Counted from the stretch's first letter, positions 27,248 through 36,575 are shown. The stretch: 64,000 nt of DNA from Desmonostoc vinosum HA7617-LM4 (GCA_019359515.1 JAHHHC010000012.1:89984-153983); one strand, 5' to 3'. Program-made: numbers and translations. The notes: generated from the sequence alone by a model not told the origin.

Positions 27248-27314
27248 ATTCTTGGATCGCGGGGAAGGGGAGACGCGGGGATGCAATTTGAATGATTATT
27301 AGCTTAACCATTGA

Positions 27315-27920
27315 CTAAACTAGAGCTACTGGACGGCTACCAGCAGCATGACGGTCAATTACTTGGTCAATCAACCCATATTCCCTAGCTGCCTCTGGTG
27401 ACATAAAAAAGTCACGTTCAGTGTCTTCTGCAATACGCTCAATTGGTTGACCAGTATGTTCGGCTAAATAATCATTGAGCCGCCGTTTGTGGTAAAGAAT
27501 TTCCCGCGCCTGAATCTCAATATCAGTCGCTTGTCCTTGAGCGCCACCGAGAGGTTGATGAATCATAATTCGAGAATGAGGTAAACTCATCCGCTTACCC
27601 TTAGCACCAGCGCTGAGCAGGAAAGCGCCCATACTTGCCGCCAACCCAGTACAGATTGTACAAACATCAGGACGAATATGCTTCATAGTGTCAAAAATAC
27701 CCATGCCGGCCGTCACTGAACCACCAGGAGAATTGATGTACATATAAATGTCTTTCTCTGAGTCTTCAGCATCTAGGTACAGCAGTTGGGCAACAATCAA
27801 GTTTGCTACGTTGCTATCAACTTGTTGTCCTAAAAAGATAATCCGCTCACGTAACAGCCGTGAGTAGATATCAAAGGCGCGTTCGCCCCGACCCGATTGT
27901 TCAATAACGATAGGAATCAT
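27315..27920 (-). CDS. clpP: ATP-dependent Clp protease proteolytic subunit
   Basis: 201 residues. The catalytic triad is complete: Ser96 in G-L-A-A-S-M-G-A-F, His121 in M-I-H-Q-P, and Asp170 in D-T-E-R-D-F-F-M-S. The Y-I-N-S-P-G-G-S-V motif (61-69) lines the active site. It forms the barrel protease fed by ClpC or ClpX. Cyanobacteria have several clpP copies and one inactive ClpR; this one is active and stands alone, with no clpX or clpR beside it. Which paralogue it is cannot be told here. Confidence 0.95.
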   Translation of the reverse strand: MIPIVIEQSGRGERAFDIYSRLLRERIIFLGQQVDSNVANLIVAQLLYLDAEDSEKDIYMYINSPGGSVTAGMGIFDTMKHIRPDVCTICTGLAASMGAFLLSAGAKGKRMSLPHSRIMIHQPLGGAQGQATDIEIQAREILYHKRRLNDYLAEHTGQPIERIAEDTERDFFMSPEAAREYGLIDQVIDRHAAGSRPVALV

Positions 27921-28473
27921 GAAATTAGGGTGCTTGTAGCTACTTTAAATACATTTTATCGATCGCAGCACCAAACTGGAGTTCGTCTTCTTCTACTGTT
28001 TTCGTTATAGATCTAAATTTTTTACTAAAAGTTAATTTCTAAAGAAAATCTTAAGTTTTTAGGATGCATGACATTATATTGATCCATCATGAATAATGAT
28101 TTTTAATTTGGACTTATTAAGTTATAAAAATACTTTTACAATAAGCATAAACCTTCGGGCACTTTTTAAAGACAAAAGCTGTCTAAAGAGCCAGTTTCAT
28201 TGAAAGAGGTACAAATTAAAAAAACTATAACTGTTGCTACATCAATATTTTGGCTTTCGCTGCATAATTTTGGTGATAGTAACTAACACCGATAACCAAA
28301 TTAGACTTGCTGATGGAATACTGTCAGCTATTGATAACATTTTCCAAAATTTTTCAGCTTTCATTTAAACTATAGTCTGGTTATTTTTGTTAGATTCGGT
28401 AAATCGATAGTACGAGATGTAGTTAAAGTCAGCAGTCTTGCTTGAATGCTATCCATCTAAAGAGAGACGTGCC
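27921..28473. other. AT-rich intergenic region
   Basis: About 550 bp upstream of clpP (minus) and a small plus-strand ORF. A/T-rich with no RNA or repeat recognised. The promoter of clpP is expected in 27921-28100, but no clear -35/-10 was found. Confidence 0.4.
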
Positions 28474-28626
28474 ATGCTGGAAAAACTTGTACAGGCCGCA
28501 ATCATCACCTTTTTAATCCACCTGATAGCAGGACTTAGCCCAAATACTAGAATCCAAACAACAGGATCATCTGTACCAGAAAGTCCAGCACATATTATTA
28601 GCTTGCTGCTACGCTCCTTTCGATAG
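28474..28626 (+). CDS. Small hydrophobic protein, 50 residues
   Basis: Starts M-L-E-K-L-V-Q-A-A-I-I-T-F-L-I-H-L-I, one membrane helix, then a polar tail ending I-I-S-L-L-L-R-S-F-R. GAGAGA lies about 7 nt upstream of the ATG. An in-frame upstream ATG at 28447 would add nine residues but has no such signal. Similar tiny proteins occur in filamentous cyanobacteria, as far as I recall, with unknown function. It may also be a chance ORF. Confidence 0.4.
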   Translation: MLEKLVQAAIITFLIHLIAGLSPNTRIQTTGSSVPESPAHIISLLLRSFR

Positions 28627-28800
28627 AAGTTTGGGGACTGGAAAAGACGCGGGGACGCGGAGAATAACCAATGACAATTCCCAATTCCCTGCTCCCTTAT
28701 CCCCCTCACCTCTCATCCCCCACACTTTACATCACACTCGATATAACACCCTTGGGAACAGGCTAGACTGAGCAAAGAAGGCAACTATCTGCATTTAATC

Positions 28801-30858
28801 ATGACTAATCGCCTTGCTGAAGCTCAGAGTCTTTACCTTTGCAAACACGCACTAAATCCTATTGACTGGTGGCCTTGGTGTGACGAAGCACTTGCAGTTG
28901 CAAGGGTGCAAAACAAACCCATTTTTCTCTCCATTGGCTACTCTAGTTGCCACTGGTGTACTGTCATGGAGGGTGAAGCTTTTTCTGATGTAGCTATTGC
29001 CGAGTACATGAATGCCAATTTTCTTCCCATCAAAGTAGATAGAGAAGAAAGACCTGACCTCGACAGCATTTACATGCAGGCTTTGCAAATGATGAGTGGC
29101 CAAGGGGGTTGGCCTTTAAATGTGTTTCTCTCTCCAGAAGATTTAGTACCGTTTTATGCTGGTACTTATTTCCCGTTAGAGGCTCGTTATGGTCGTCCTG
29201 GTTTTTTGCAAGTGCTGCAAGCGCTACGTCGCTACTACGACACAGAAAAAGAAGACCTGCGCCAACGCAAAGCTCTAATTATTGAGTCTTTACTCACGTC
29301 TGCGGTGTTGCAAGACGGTACAATCAGTGAGTCAGAAGACCATGAATTACTCCGGCAAGGCTGGGAAACCAGCACAGGAATCATTACTCCAAGTCAACAA
29401 GGCAATAGCTTCCCGATGATTCCTTATGGGGAGTTAGCTTTGCGGGGAACTCGATTTAATTTTGCATCCCGGCATGATAGCAAGCAAGTTTGTACCCAAC
29501 GGGGTCTAGATTTAGCGCTAGGGGGCATTTATGACCATGTAGGCGGCGGCTTTCATCGCTACACTGTTGACCATACTTGGACAGTACCCCATTTTGAAAA
29601 GATGCTCTACGATAATGGACAAATTCTAGAGTATCTGGCAAATTTGTGGAGCGCAGGAGTAGAAGCAGCGCCTTTTGCACGAGCAGTTGCTGGGACTGTA
29701 TTGTGGCTGAAGCGAGAAATGACCGCACCCGAGGGTTACTTTTATGCGGCTTGTGATGCTGATAGTTTTATTAACGCCACGGCTGTAGAACCGGAGGAAG
29801 GAACGTTTTATGTTTGGAGCTATGACGAACTAGAACAACTGTTAACGCCTGTTGAACTAACAGAATTACAACAGCAGTTTACGGTGACTCCTAACGGCAA
29901 CTTTGAAGGTAAAAATGTCTTACAAAGGGGTCATCCAGGGCAATTAAGTACAACGTTGGAAATATCACTCAGCAAACTGTTTACTGCTCGCTATGGCATT
30001 GCACCTGAGTCCTTAGAAACTTTTCCCCCAGCTCGCAATAATCAAGAGGCAAAAACAGTTAATTGGCCTGGTCGTATTCCTTCGGTGACAGATACAAAGA
30101 TGATTGTCGCTTGGAATAGCTTGATGATTTCTGGTTTGGCAAGAGCGGCTGGAGTCTTTCAACAACCGTCTTACCTGGAATTAGCAGCTCAGGCGGCGAA
30201 TTTTATTTTAAATCATCAATTTGTGAATGGACGTCTTTATCGACTCAATTATGCAGGTCAACCAGCTGTTTTAGCTCAGTCTGAAGATTACGCCTTTTTT
30301 ATCAAAGCACTGCTAGATTTGCACGCTTGTGACCCGAATCAAAAACAGTGGTTAGAAAAAGCGATCGCTATCCAAGAAGAATTTAATGAATTTCTTTGGA
30401 GTATAGAATTAGGTGGTTATTTTAACACATCTAGTGATGCGAGTCAAGATTTAATTGTGCGAGAGCGTAGTTATGCGGATAATGCTACACCATCAGCTAA
30501 CGGCGTAGCGATCGCGAACCTTGTCCGTCTCGCCTTGCTTAGTGATAATCTACATTATCTTGATTTAGCTGAACAAGGTTTAAAAGCTTTTAGAAGCATT
30601 ATGCACCGCGCTCCGCAAGCTTGCCCAAGCTTGTTTACGGCCTTAGATTGGTATCGTAACTCTACTCTAGTTCGCAGCACAAGCGAGCAGATCAACTCTT
30701 TGAACCCTAAATATTTACCGACTGCTGTGTTCACCGTAGTTTCTGATTTACCAGAGGGTAGCATCGGGTTAGTTTGCCAAGGTTTGAAGTGTTTAGCGCC
30801 AGCAGAAAGTGTAGAGCAGTTGTGGCAGCAAGTCCAGCAAAGTCAGAATAGGGGATGA
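28801..30858 (+). CDS. DUF255 thioredoxin-like protein (YyaL/SPATA20 family)
   Basis: 685 residues. The N-terminal 160 residues form a thioredoxin-like domain with the C-H-W-C motif (50-53) in S-I-G-Y-S-S-C-H-W-C, and D-R-E-E-R-P-D and G-Q-G-G-W-P motifs. The rest is an alpha/alpha barrel like that of N-acylglucosamine 2-epimerases (G-G-I-Y-D-H-V-G-G-G-F-H-R-Y, then W-N-S-L-M-I-S-G-L-A). This is the typical full-length layout. The family is widespread; its enzymatic role is not established. Cytoplasmic. Confidence 0.9.
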   Translation: MTNRLAEAQSLYLCKHALNPIDWWPWCDEALAVARVQNKPIFLSIGYSSCHWCTVMEGEAFSDVAIAEYMNANFLPIKVDREERPDLDSIYMQALQMMSGQGGWPLNVFLSPEDLVPFYAGTYFPLEARYGRPGFLQVLQALRRYYDTEKEDLRQRKALIIESLLTSAVLQDGTISESEDHELLRQGWETSTGIITPSQQGNSFPMIPYGELALRGTRFNFASRHDSKQVCTQRGLDLALGGIYDHVGGGFHRYTVDHTWTVPHFEKMLYDNGQILEYLANLWSAGVEAAPFARAVAGTVLWLKREMTAPEGYFYAACDADSFINATAVEPEEGTFYVWSYDELEQLLTPVELTELQQQFTVTPNGNFEGKNVLQRGHPGQLSTTLEISLSKLFTARYGIAPESLETFPPARNNQEAKTVNWPGRIPSVTDTKMIVAWNSLMISGLARAAGVFQQPSYLELAAQAANFILNHQFVNGRLYRLNYAGQPAVLAQSEDYAFFIKALLDLHACDPNQKQWLEKAIAIQEEFNEFLWSIELGGYFNTSSDASQDLIVRERSYADNATPSANGVAIANLVRLALLSDNLHYLDLAEQGLKAFRSIMHRAPQACPSLFTALDWYRNSTLVRSTSEQINSLNPKYLPTAVFTVVSDLPEGSIGLVCQGLKCLAPAESVEQLWQQVQQSQNRG

Positions 30859-30914
30859 GGGACTGGGAAACTCGGTCTTAGCCAGATACTTGATTTTTCA
30901 CGACTACTTAACAT

Positions 30915-31292
30915 ATGAATAACCCGCCCGTGCTGAAAAACATCAGTCCTCTGATTCCGGCTGGTGGTGATATGGAAAAATCTATTACCTTCTATGAAAA
31001 ACTAGGATTTAAAAAAATACATCAGGAAGGTAATCCAGTTACTATGGCAATTGTCAAGCGCGACTGTGCAGAAATTTTTCTGCTCAAGAATGAGGATCAA
31101 CATCTGGCAAAATCAACAACCTTTCGCATTCAAGTTGATGGCATTGAGCAACTTTATCAGGAATTTCAAGCAAATGGTGGAGAAATGATTCATCCCGATG
31201 GTCAGCTAGAAACAAAACCTTGGGGAATGAAAGAATTTGTCATCATTGATGTGGCTGGTGTGTGTATTACTTTTTGTGAGTCGGCAAACTGA
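30915..31292 (+). CDS. VOC (glyoxalase/bleomycin-resistance) family protein
   Basis: 125 residues with the beta-alpha-beta-beta-beta pattern of a VOC domain: M-E-K-S-I-T-F-Y-E-K-L-G-F near the start and E-F-V-I-I-D-V-A-G-V near the end. The Q-L-E-T-K-P-W-G-M-K-E-F segment resembles bleomycin-resistance-type members. The metal ligands are not obvious, so it may be a binding protein. The stop overlaps the mobA start by one base (TGATG), which indicates translational coupling. Confidence 0.8.
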   Translation: MNNPPVLKNISPLIPAGGDMEKSITFYEKLGFKKIHQEGNPVTMAIVKRDCAEIFLLKNEDQHLAKSTTFRIQVDGIEQLYQEFQANGGEMIHPDGQLETKPWGMKEFVIIDVAGVCITFCESAN

Positions 31293-31900
31293 TGGTGAAC
31301 TCCAGCGAATTAAGCGCCATAGTTTTAGCAGGGGGTAAAAGTTCTCGCATGGGTCAAGATAAAGCCTTGATTCCCGTTCATGGAGTGCCTTTGCTGCAAC
31401 AGGTTTATCATATTGCTCAAAACTGTGCTGGGATTGTTTATATAGTTACGCCTTGGCCAGAACGGTATGAAAATTTACTTTTACCTGATTGCGAGTTTAT
31501 TCGAGAAATTCCTTTGCCTGGAGAAACTCTACCCCACGGGCCGTTAGTTGGGTTTGCCCAAGGACTAACAAAAGTCCAAACAGATTGGGTGCTACTGTTG
31601 GCTTGCGATTTACCCAGGTTACGAGCTGAAGTTTTGCAAGATTGGATAACTAAACTTGGTAGCGTAGATGATGATGCGATCGCAGCTTTAGCTCATCATC
31701 CCAAAGGCTGGCAACCTCTGTGTGGTTTTTATCACCGCCGCTGTTTGCCCTATCTTTTAGAGTTTATCAACAAAGGCGGGCGATCGTTTCAGCAGTGGCT
31801 TGAGCAAAAATCCGTAGAAGTTTTACCATTGCCAGAATTGGAAATGCTATTTAACTGCAATACACCAGAAGATCTAACATTGGAGAATCACAGAAGGTGA
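31292..31900 (+). CDS. mobA: Molybdenum cofactor guanylyltransferase
   Basis: 202 residues. It attaches GMP to molybdopterin to form the bis-MGD cofactor, needed for example by nitrate reductase. The nucleotide-binding signature L-A-G-G-K-S-S-R-M-G-Q-D-K-A is at 12-25, and A-C-D-L-P metal-binding residues lie near 104-108. The start codon overlaps the stop of the VOC gene. Length and motifs are typical. Cytoplasmic. Confidence 0.9.
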   Translation: MVNSSELSAIVLAGGKSSRMGQDKALIPVHGVPLLQQVYHIAQNCAGIVYIVTPWPERYENLLLPDCEFIREIPLPGETLPHGPLVGFAQGLTKVQTDWVLLLACDLPRLRAEVLQDWITKLGSVDDDAIAALAHHPKGWQPLCGFYHRRCLPYLLEFINKGGRSFQQWLEQKSVEVLPLPELEMLFNCNTPEDLTLENHRR

Positions 31901-32080
31901 GGATGATGTACTTAATGTACTTAAGACTACAAATCCAATAACTATACAGTAAATTCCACGAGTAAAGGTTTGGTTAAATATCAGTTTTTTGTATCAAAAA
32001 ATACAATTTAAAAATATGCTGAAGTTAAGAATATGTATTATTGAGTAAATAAGCACTCAAAAAATATAAATTTATATTAA

Positions 32081-32095
32081 AGATAGCTATTCTCA
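32081..32095 (+). promoter_or_regulatory. Fur-like operator with downstream -10 element
   Basis: AGATAGCTATTCTCA fits the 7-1-7 Fur box (TGATAAT-n-ATTATCA) with six of seven matches in the right half and about four in the left. TATAGA (32106-32111), preceded by TTG, is a good -10, which would place the transcription start at about 32116-32118. The predicted site thus overlaps the -35 region. Confidence 0.45.
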
Positions 32096-32115
32096 ATAAA
32101 CCTTGTATAGACATC

Positions 32116-32175
32116 GGCGAGTAGCAGAGTTATATATTCTCCGGAATATTGGCTTGTATTCCTACTCGCCTTTTT
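32116..32175 (+). ncRNA. Candidate self-terminating small RNA, about 60 nt (possibly IsaR1-like)
   Basis: GGCGAGTAG (32116-32124) pairs perfectly with CTACTCGCC (32162-32170), followed by TTTTT. Inside, ATATTC and GAATAT (32134-32139, 32144-32149) form a second hairpin closed by a UCCG tetraloop. The likely transcription start coincides with the first base of the outer stem. Size, own terminator and Fur-like site are those expected of an iron-stress small RNA such as cyanobacterial IsaR1; identity is unproven. It may also act as a leader attenuator for the binding protein gene 58 nt downstream. Confidence 0.6.
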
Positions 32176-32232
32176 GTATGACTAGTTATATTAAGTATTG
32201 AAGAATCACCTTTCTTTGAAATTTGAAACGTA

Positions 32233-33219
32233 ATGCTGAGTTTGTTTTTTATGCCATTTTTACCTAGAATTACATTTAACATACATCATCGTTGGGTTTT
32301 ATCTGCCATAGCACTGTTGTTAAGTATAGTTTTGGCTGCTTGCAATACTGCGACAACTGTTCAGCCACAAGCAAAAATCGCAAATACGCCTGAAACTACC
32401 AATACAAACTCTCAGCAATTACCTGAAAAAACTGTCGAAAGAGTAGTTGCTCTTTCTTCACTATCGGCCGACATCATTACACAACTTGATCAAACAAAAA
32501 TTGTCGGAATTACTGGTAGTAGGTTATTTAAAAATGACAGCCGATTCCAGGATATTCCCCGTGTTAGCGAAGGTCAAAGTCCTCCCAATTTAGAAAAAAT
32601 AGTATCACTCAAACCCGATTTAGTTATTGGTGCTGAAGGTTTTTCTAACGTACCAATTCAAAAACTTAAGCAGCTAGGAATCTCTACATTTCTTACTCAA
32701 GTAAATACTTGGCAGTCTTTGGAAGAACTTACCAAAACACTTGCTCAGAAAATTGATGCTGATCCTCAGCCTCTATTAAACCGATACAAAAGTTTCTTCC
32801 CGGATCAACTGATTCAAAGTCCTTCTACTTTAGTACTAGTTAGTCGGCAACCTATTTTAGCACCGAATAAAAATAGTTGGGCGGGGGATTTGCTCAATAA
32901 ATTTGGGACTAAAAATTTGGCAGCAGAATTACAAGGCAGTAGTCCTGTAGGTGGATATGTTACTCTTTCATCTGAAAAAGTTTTAGAAGCAAATCCAGAG
33001 GTAATAATTTTAGTTAATCCTCCACAAAGTAATTCAGAAATTGAACTTTTGGATTCTTTAAAAAAAGAACCGTTTTGGCAACAACTACAAGCAGTTAAAA
33101 ATAATCGAGTCTATATATTTGATTATTTTGGATTGGTGAATCCAGGTAGTATAGATGCAATAGAAAAAGCTTGTCAGCAGCTTAAGCAAGACTTATTTAT
33201 AGTCGAGAAAAATAGCTAA
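32233..33219 (+). CDS. Periplasmic iron-siderophore/B12-type substrate-binding lipoprotein
   Basis: 328 residues. A signal peptide ends in the lipobox L-A-A-C (Cys37), so the mature protein is a lipoprotein. The body has the class III (BtuF/FecB/FhuD) fold markers: R-V-V-A-L-S-S-L-S-A-D-I-I, a K-P-D-L-V-I-G motif near 126-132, and a second-lobe E-A-N-P-E-V-I-I-L motif. Substrate could be a ferric siderophore, haem or cobalamin. No permease or ATPase gene is adjacent. A Fur-like site and a small structured RNA precede it, which favours iron. Confidence 0.85.
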   Translation: MLSLFFMPFLPRITFNIHHRWVLSAIALLLSIVLAACNTATTVQPQAKIANTPETTNTNSQQLPEKTVERVVALSSLSADIITQLDQTKIVGITGSRLFKNDSRFQDIPRVSEGQSPPNLEKIVSLKPDLVIGAEGFSNVPIQKLKQLGISTFLTQVNTWQSLEELTKTLAQKIDADPQPLLNRYKSFFPDQLIQSPSTLVLVSRQPILAPNKNSWAGDLLNKFGTKNLAAELQGSSPVGGYVTLSSEKVLEANPEVIILVNPPQSNSEIELLDSLKKEPFWQQLQAVKNNRVYIFDYFGLVNPGSIDAIEKACQQLKQDLFIVEKNS

Positions 33220-33239
33220 TACCAATTTATAATTCGTAC

Positions 33240-33542
33240 ATGGAAACGATTTTAGATCCGGGCTACGTCGGACAATATCGCTCAGGTTACGAGGGGTACG
33301 GAGAACTCCTCAGAGTTGTTGGAGAAACCAAACATCAAAGTTGTCTCATCTTTACTAGTCGAGAAAAACCTGGTGATCTAGCTGCCTTTGAGGGAGTGCG
33401 ATCGCTACAATTGGCAGATTTGACAGAAGCAGCAGTAGGCTTATGCTTTCTGCTCCCCTGCGGTCTTAATGATCAGTCTTTAACCGAACACGATATAACT
33501 AATTTCTACCCCATAACTAAACCAAAATGCATAATTAGTTAA
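33240..33542 (+). pseudogene. NB-ARC/STAND gene fragment
   Basis: Residues 1-68 of this open frame (E-T-I-L-D-P-G-Y, G-Y-E-G-Y-G-E-L-L-R-V-V-G-E, H-Q-S-C-L-I-F-T-S-R-E-K-P) match the part after Walker B in the STAND protein at 18632-20260 (Y-E-M-Y-G-E-L-I, H-Q-S-C-L-V-L-T-S-R-E-K-P). After L-T-E-A-A-V the similarity stops and the rest looks non-coding. The domain start, Walker motifs and sensor domain are all missing. It is therefore an internal relic of a second NB-ARC gene. Confidence 0.75.
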
Positions 33543-33631
33543 GAGGTGGCAACCTCCTGCGTTGGAGAACTGTCTCATCTTAAGTTGTAGGCGCAGCTTC
33601 CACAGCGTCAAACAGATACTAATGGATTTAG

Positions 33632-34786
33632 ATGATCAGCATGAAATTCCAACTTTTATTAGGCTCTTTATTTTCTCAGGTTAAGGGACGTCATTGGTGG
33701 ATAAGTATCCTTTTGTGGATTGCTTTGGTTGCCCCAGCTCAAGCATCTGTAATCTTGCGGGTGGCAATTGAGAGGGGTGTCAATCAGGTAAAAGTTGGCA
33801 GTTCTACAGCTGCAACCCTAAAAGATAGTACAGGTCGGACTCTCGGACAATTGCCAGCGATGAGTGCATTTTATGCCCAACCAGTTCCTGGTGGCGTTGC
33901 TTTGGATAAGTGGCAGTCCGGTTTATTTTGGATTGAACCAACGGGTAAAGGATACGTTTATATTAACGATCGCTGGTATCGCGGCAGAACTCTAGTGATT
34001 CCCACTGATAAGGGCTTAAGTGCCATTAATTGGATAGCACTCGAAGAATATCTTTACAGCGTCATTGGTGGGGAAATGGATTCCCGCTGGCCTGAAGAAG
34101 CCCTAAAAGCCCAAGCGATCGCCGCCCGTACCTATGCTCTCTACGAACGAGAAAAACAGCGCAATAATCCTGTTTACGATTTAGGTGATAGCCCAGATCG
34201 TTGGCAAATTTATAAGGGTGTCATCAGCGAATCTCCCGCTACATATAAAGCAGTCGATGCTACAGCCAATCAGGTACTAACTTACAAAAACAGGATCATT
34301 CTCTCGGTCTTCCACGCCTGTTCTGGAGGACACACAGAAAACGTGGAAGATGTTTGGGGAAATGTCTTACCATACCTACGTGCTGTACAAGACTTTGATC
34401 AAAATATCAGCGAATGTAATTGGGTGAAAACTTTCTCACCTGCGGAAATTAGTGCTAAATTTCCCGGTGTAGGCAATGTCAAGGAGATAATTCCAGAAAC
34501 ATTCTCACCTTTTCGCAGTGTTAAAGTCTTAAAAATCGTTGGTGACAAGGGTACGAAGGTTTTACAGCGCGAGGAAGTGCGGACAGCGCTCAAGCTCAAG
34601 AGTACCCGTTTTAGCGTCACTAAAGCAGCAGATGGCAGTTTTGTACTTCAAGGGCTTGGCTTTGGTCATGGTTTAGGTATGAGTCAGTGGGGAGCATACA
34701 ATCTGGCGCGTCGAGGAATCAACCACCTGCAAATTTTGGGACATTATTACCAAGGTGTAGCCCTAACGCCGATTCAACCGAAGTAG
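33632..34786 (+). CDS. SpoIID/LytB domain protein
   Basis: 384 residues. An N-terminal signal/anchor (about 20-38, ending A-P-A-Q-A-S) gives export. The SpoIID/LytB domain spans about 40-370: G-G-E-M-D-S-R-W-P-E-E-A-L-K-A-Q-A-I-A-A-R-T-Y-A-L (shown in part, around 148-172), F-H-A-C-S-G-G-H-T-E-N-V and G-F-G-H-G-L-G-M-S-Q-W-G-A. Family members are peptidoglycan lytic enzymes or amidase enhancers. The length and both conserved ends are normal. It acts in the periplasm on the cell wall. Confidence 0.88.
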   Translation: MISMKFQLLLGSLFSQVKGRHWWISILLWIALVAPAQASVILRVAIERGVNQVKVGSSTAATLKDSTGRTLGQLPAMSAFYAQPVPGGVALDKWQSGLFWIEPTGKGYVYINDRWYRGRTLVIPTDKGLSAINWIALEEYLYSVIGGEMDSRWPEEALKAQAIAARTYALYEREKQRNNPVYDLGDSPDRWQIYKGVISESPATYKAVDATANQVLTYKNRIILSVFHACSGGHTENVEDVWGNVLPYLRAVQDFDQNISECNWVKTFSPAEISAKFPGVGNVKEIIPETFSPFRSVKVLKIVGDKGTKVLQREEVRTALKLKSTRFSVTKAADGSFVLQGLGFGHGLGMSQWGAYNLARRGINHLQILGHYYQGVALTPIQPK

Positions 34787-35276
34787 TTAGGGATAAGGGG
34801 GACATGGTTCGACTCCGCTCACCAACCGGGGGATGAAGGGGTTAACAATTCAAAATTCAAAATGACGCGACGCTCCTGTGTCGCTACCCCTGACGCTCGT
34901 ACCGACGCTCGATGACTCGCTAACGCTACCGCTAACGCTATCGCGGACTCGCTACCGCTGCGAAGTGCAAAATTCGCGCATTAAAGACATTTTGAGTCGG
35001 GGATTTAAACCCCGACTCAAAATATGCTATGTGTAGACGTAGCGCAAAGTCTGAGCGCCGACTTCCGGCGATGCCTACGGCAATGTCTCCGACGAACAGA
35101 ACTTTGTAACAGAGGGGTCTCAAACCCTTGAATGTACGATGAGTGAGGGAGAAACTTTCTCCGTGTCCCCCTTCGGGTGACGCTCGCAAGCTCGCTAACG
35201 CTGCGCTAACGCAGTCGCCTGCGGAGGGAAACCCTCCTGCAGCGCTGTCTCACCGCGTCTACCCGTCTTTGCGTCC
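34787..35276. repeat. Repeat-rich intergenic region with composite repeat copy C
   Basis: 34860-34975 is a shortened plus-strand relative of the composite repeat at 15702 (GACGCGACGCTCCTGTGTCGC, CTCGTACCGACGCTCGATG), framed by short TTCAAAATTCAAAA-like and GCAAAATTCGC repeats. 35035-35105 and 35155-35260 hold further palindromic repeats, including the GGAGGGAAACCCTCC block also present in the MITE-like element at 18429. A tRNA-like TTCGACTCC at 34808 has no partner stems. No gene is seen. Confidence 0.75.
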
Positions 35277-36575
35277 CTATTCCTCACTCCCACGTTCTAA
35301 CTGCCGTAGCCATTCAGCCTCGATTTGTTTGGAACGCTCACCAGCTTCCTGTTCCATTAAGTCAGTTTCAGTGGAGTAAACCAAATCTTCGTCCTCAATC
35401 ACTTTTTCTGCTGCAAACTGATGAGCATACTCAATTTTTTGCTGTAGTTCTGCACCTGCGTTGGCTAATAACCTGGCCCGAGACAGGCGATCGCGGTTAC
35501 GTTCAGTAATTTTACGATTACGCGACTGAATCCAAAAATACCTAACTATCGGTATACCCAAAAAACCTATTCCGTAAGCCAATAGCAACCAATAGATTCC
35601 TTGGACAAAAGCCACCAGTCCCCCTAATTGGGCAGCAATTGTGCCGTCTCTCAACAAACTACCCAGTACCAAAGCACCAACAAAATTGAGTATACCCAAG
35701 CCAGCACTCAGCATTATTTGCCCTGAGGTGGCGGCACTAAAACGCCAGAGTAATTCTTCTAGGTAAACTGGCACTGATTGACGGGATTTTTTGGCTGCAC
35801 TTACTTGTAATTCTGGAAAATAATATACAATTTGCCCTTCTGGACTTACCTTTGGTTCCCCATTGAATTTGATCAGAACAGGGAGCATATAATCTTCGTA
35901 TTCTTTTGTGTATCCTTTACCTATATCGTCTAAATATGGTGCAATTTGTTCTGCTGCTACTGCCCCACGGTTACTACGAATTACAGTCGCAATTTCTCGC
36001 CAGCGACGTTCTTCTAAGTTGGCATTGGGATAACCATCTCCAAACAAGAAGGAAAATACAGCTTCAAAGAAATTGAGTTCGCTTTTTTCTCGCCTTTGGC
36101 GTCGCCGTTCCTGCGAGTAGCCATCATAGTTGGGGCTAAGATACCAAAATAAATCTGGGAAGAAGAAAAAGCCACCATTGTAACTGCTACCCCTGTTATC
36201 ACTATCCCGATCTGAGTTAGCAGCAGTAATGATGATAATGATGGTGATAGAAATTAGGGCGATCGAAGCAATTAAAAAAATTCCAAAGGAAATGCGAATC
36301 AGGTAAAACATTACCTTCCAGACATTATTCCACCATTCCTGCAACCGCAACCGCAAGTATTTATTACGTAATATTGCTCGGAAGTTTTGCGGAAATAGGT
36401 AAACAATATCACCTGAATCTGCTACCTGCAAATGTCCACCAGCATCAGCAGCAAGAGTTAATAAACTCTGATTAGCTTGTGCAATATTCAAACCTGCCTG
36501 AGTTGCTACATCACCCACTGTGACGCGGTAGCCAAGTTTTTCGACAGCTTGCATAATGGTGGGATTCAAAGCCAT
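35277..36575 (-). CDS. Conserved cyanobacterial membrane protein
   Basis: 432 residues from an ATG with GGAGGGGAG about 6 nt upstream; an ATG 39 nt earlier lacks this signal. The N-terminal 80 residues look like a winged helix (V-T-V-G-D-V-A-T-Q-A-G-L-N-I-A-Q-A). One strong transmembrane stretch of Ile/Val residues (about 90-120), an Arg/Asp-rich loop with F-F-F-F-P-D-L-F-W-Y, a second winged-helix-like region (185-260) and two more helices (about 280-350) follow. The C-terminus is helical and charged. It occurs in cyanobacteria as a large membrane protein of unknown role. Confidence 0.7.
   Translation of the reverse strand: MALNPTIMQAVEKLGYRVTVGDVATQAGLNIAQANQSLLTLAADAGGHLQVADSGDIVYLFPQNFRAILRNKYLRLRLQEWWNNVWKVMFYLIRISFGIFLIASIALISITIIIIITAANSDRDSDNRGSSYNGGFFFFPDLFWYLSPNYDGYSQERRRQRREKSELNFFEAVFSFLFGDGYPNANLEERRWREIATVIRSNRGAVAAEQIAPYLDDIGKGYTKEYEDYMLPVLIKFNGEPKVSPEGQIVYYFPELQVSAAKKSRQSVPVYLEELLWRFSAATSGQIMLSAGLGILNFVGALVLGSLLRDGTIAAQLGGLVAFVQGIYWLLLAYGIGFLGIPIVRYFWIQSRNRKITERNRDRLSRARLLANAGAELQQKIEYAHQFAAEKVIEDEDLVYSTETDLMEQEAGERSKQIEAEWLRQLERGSEE

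Noticed and set aside
28449..28709. 86-residue minus-strand ORF
   Set aside because: Shadow of the small plus-strand frame and of junk repeat sequence.
31901..32232. Cobalamin riboswitch ahead of the binding protein
   Set aside because: The conserved B12-box sequence is not present; a short self-terminating RNA explains the structure better.
34800..34835. tRNA T-arm-like GGTTCGACTCC
   Set aside because: No acceptor, anticodon or D arms around it; it belongs to a dispersed repeat.
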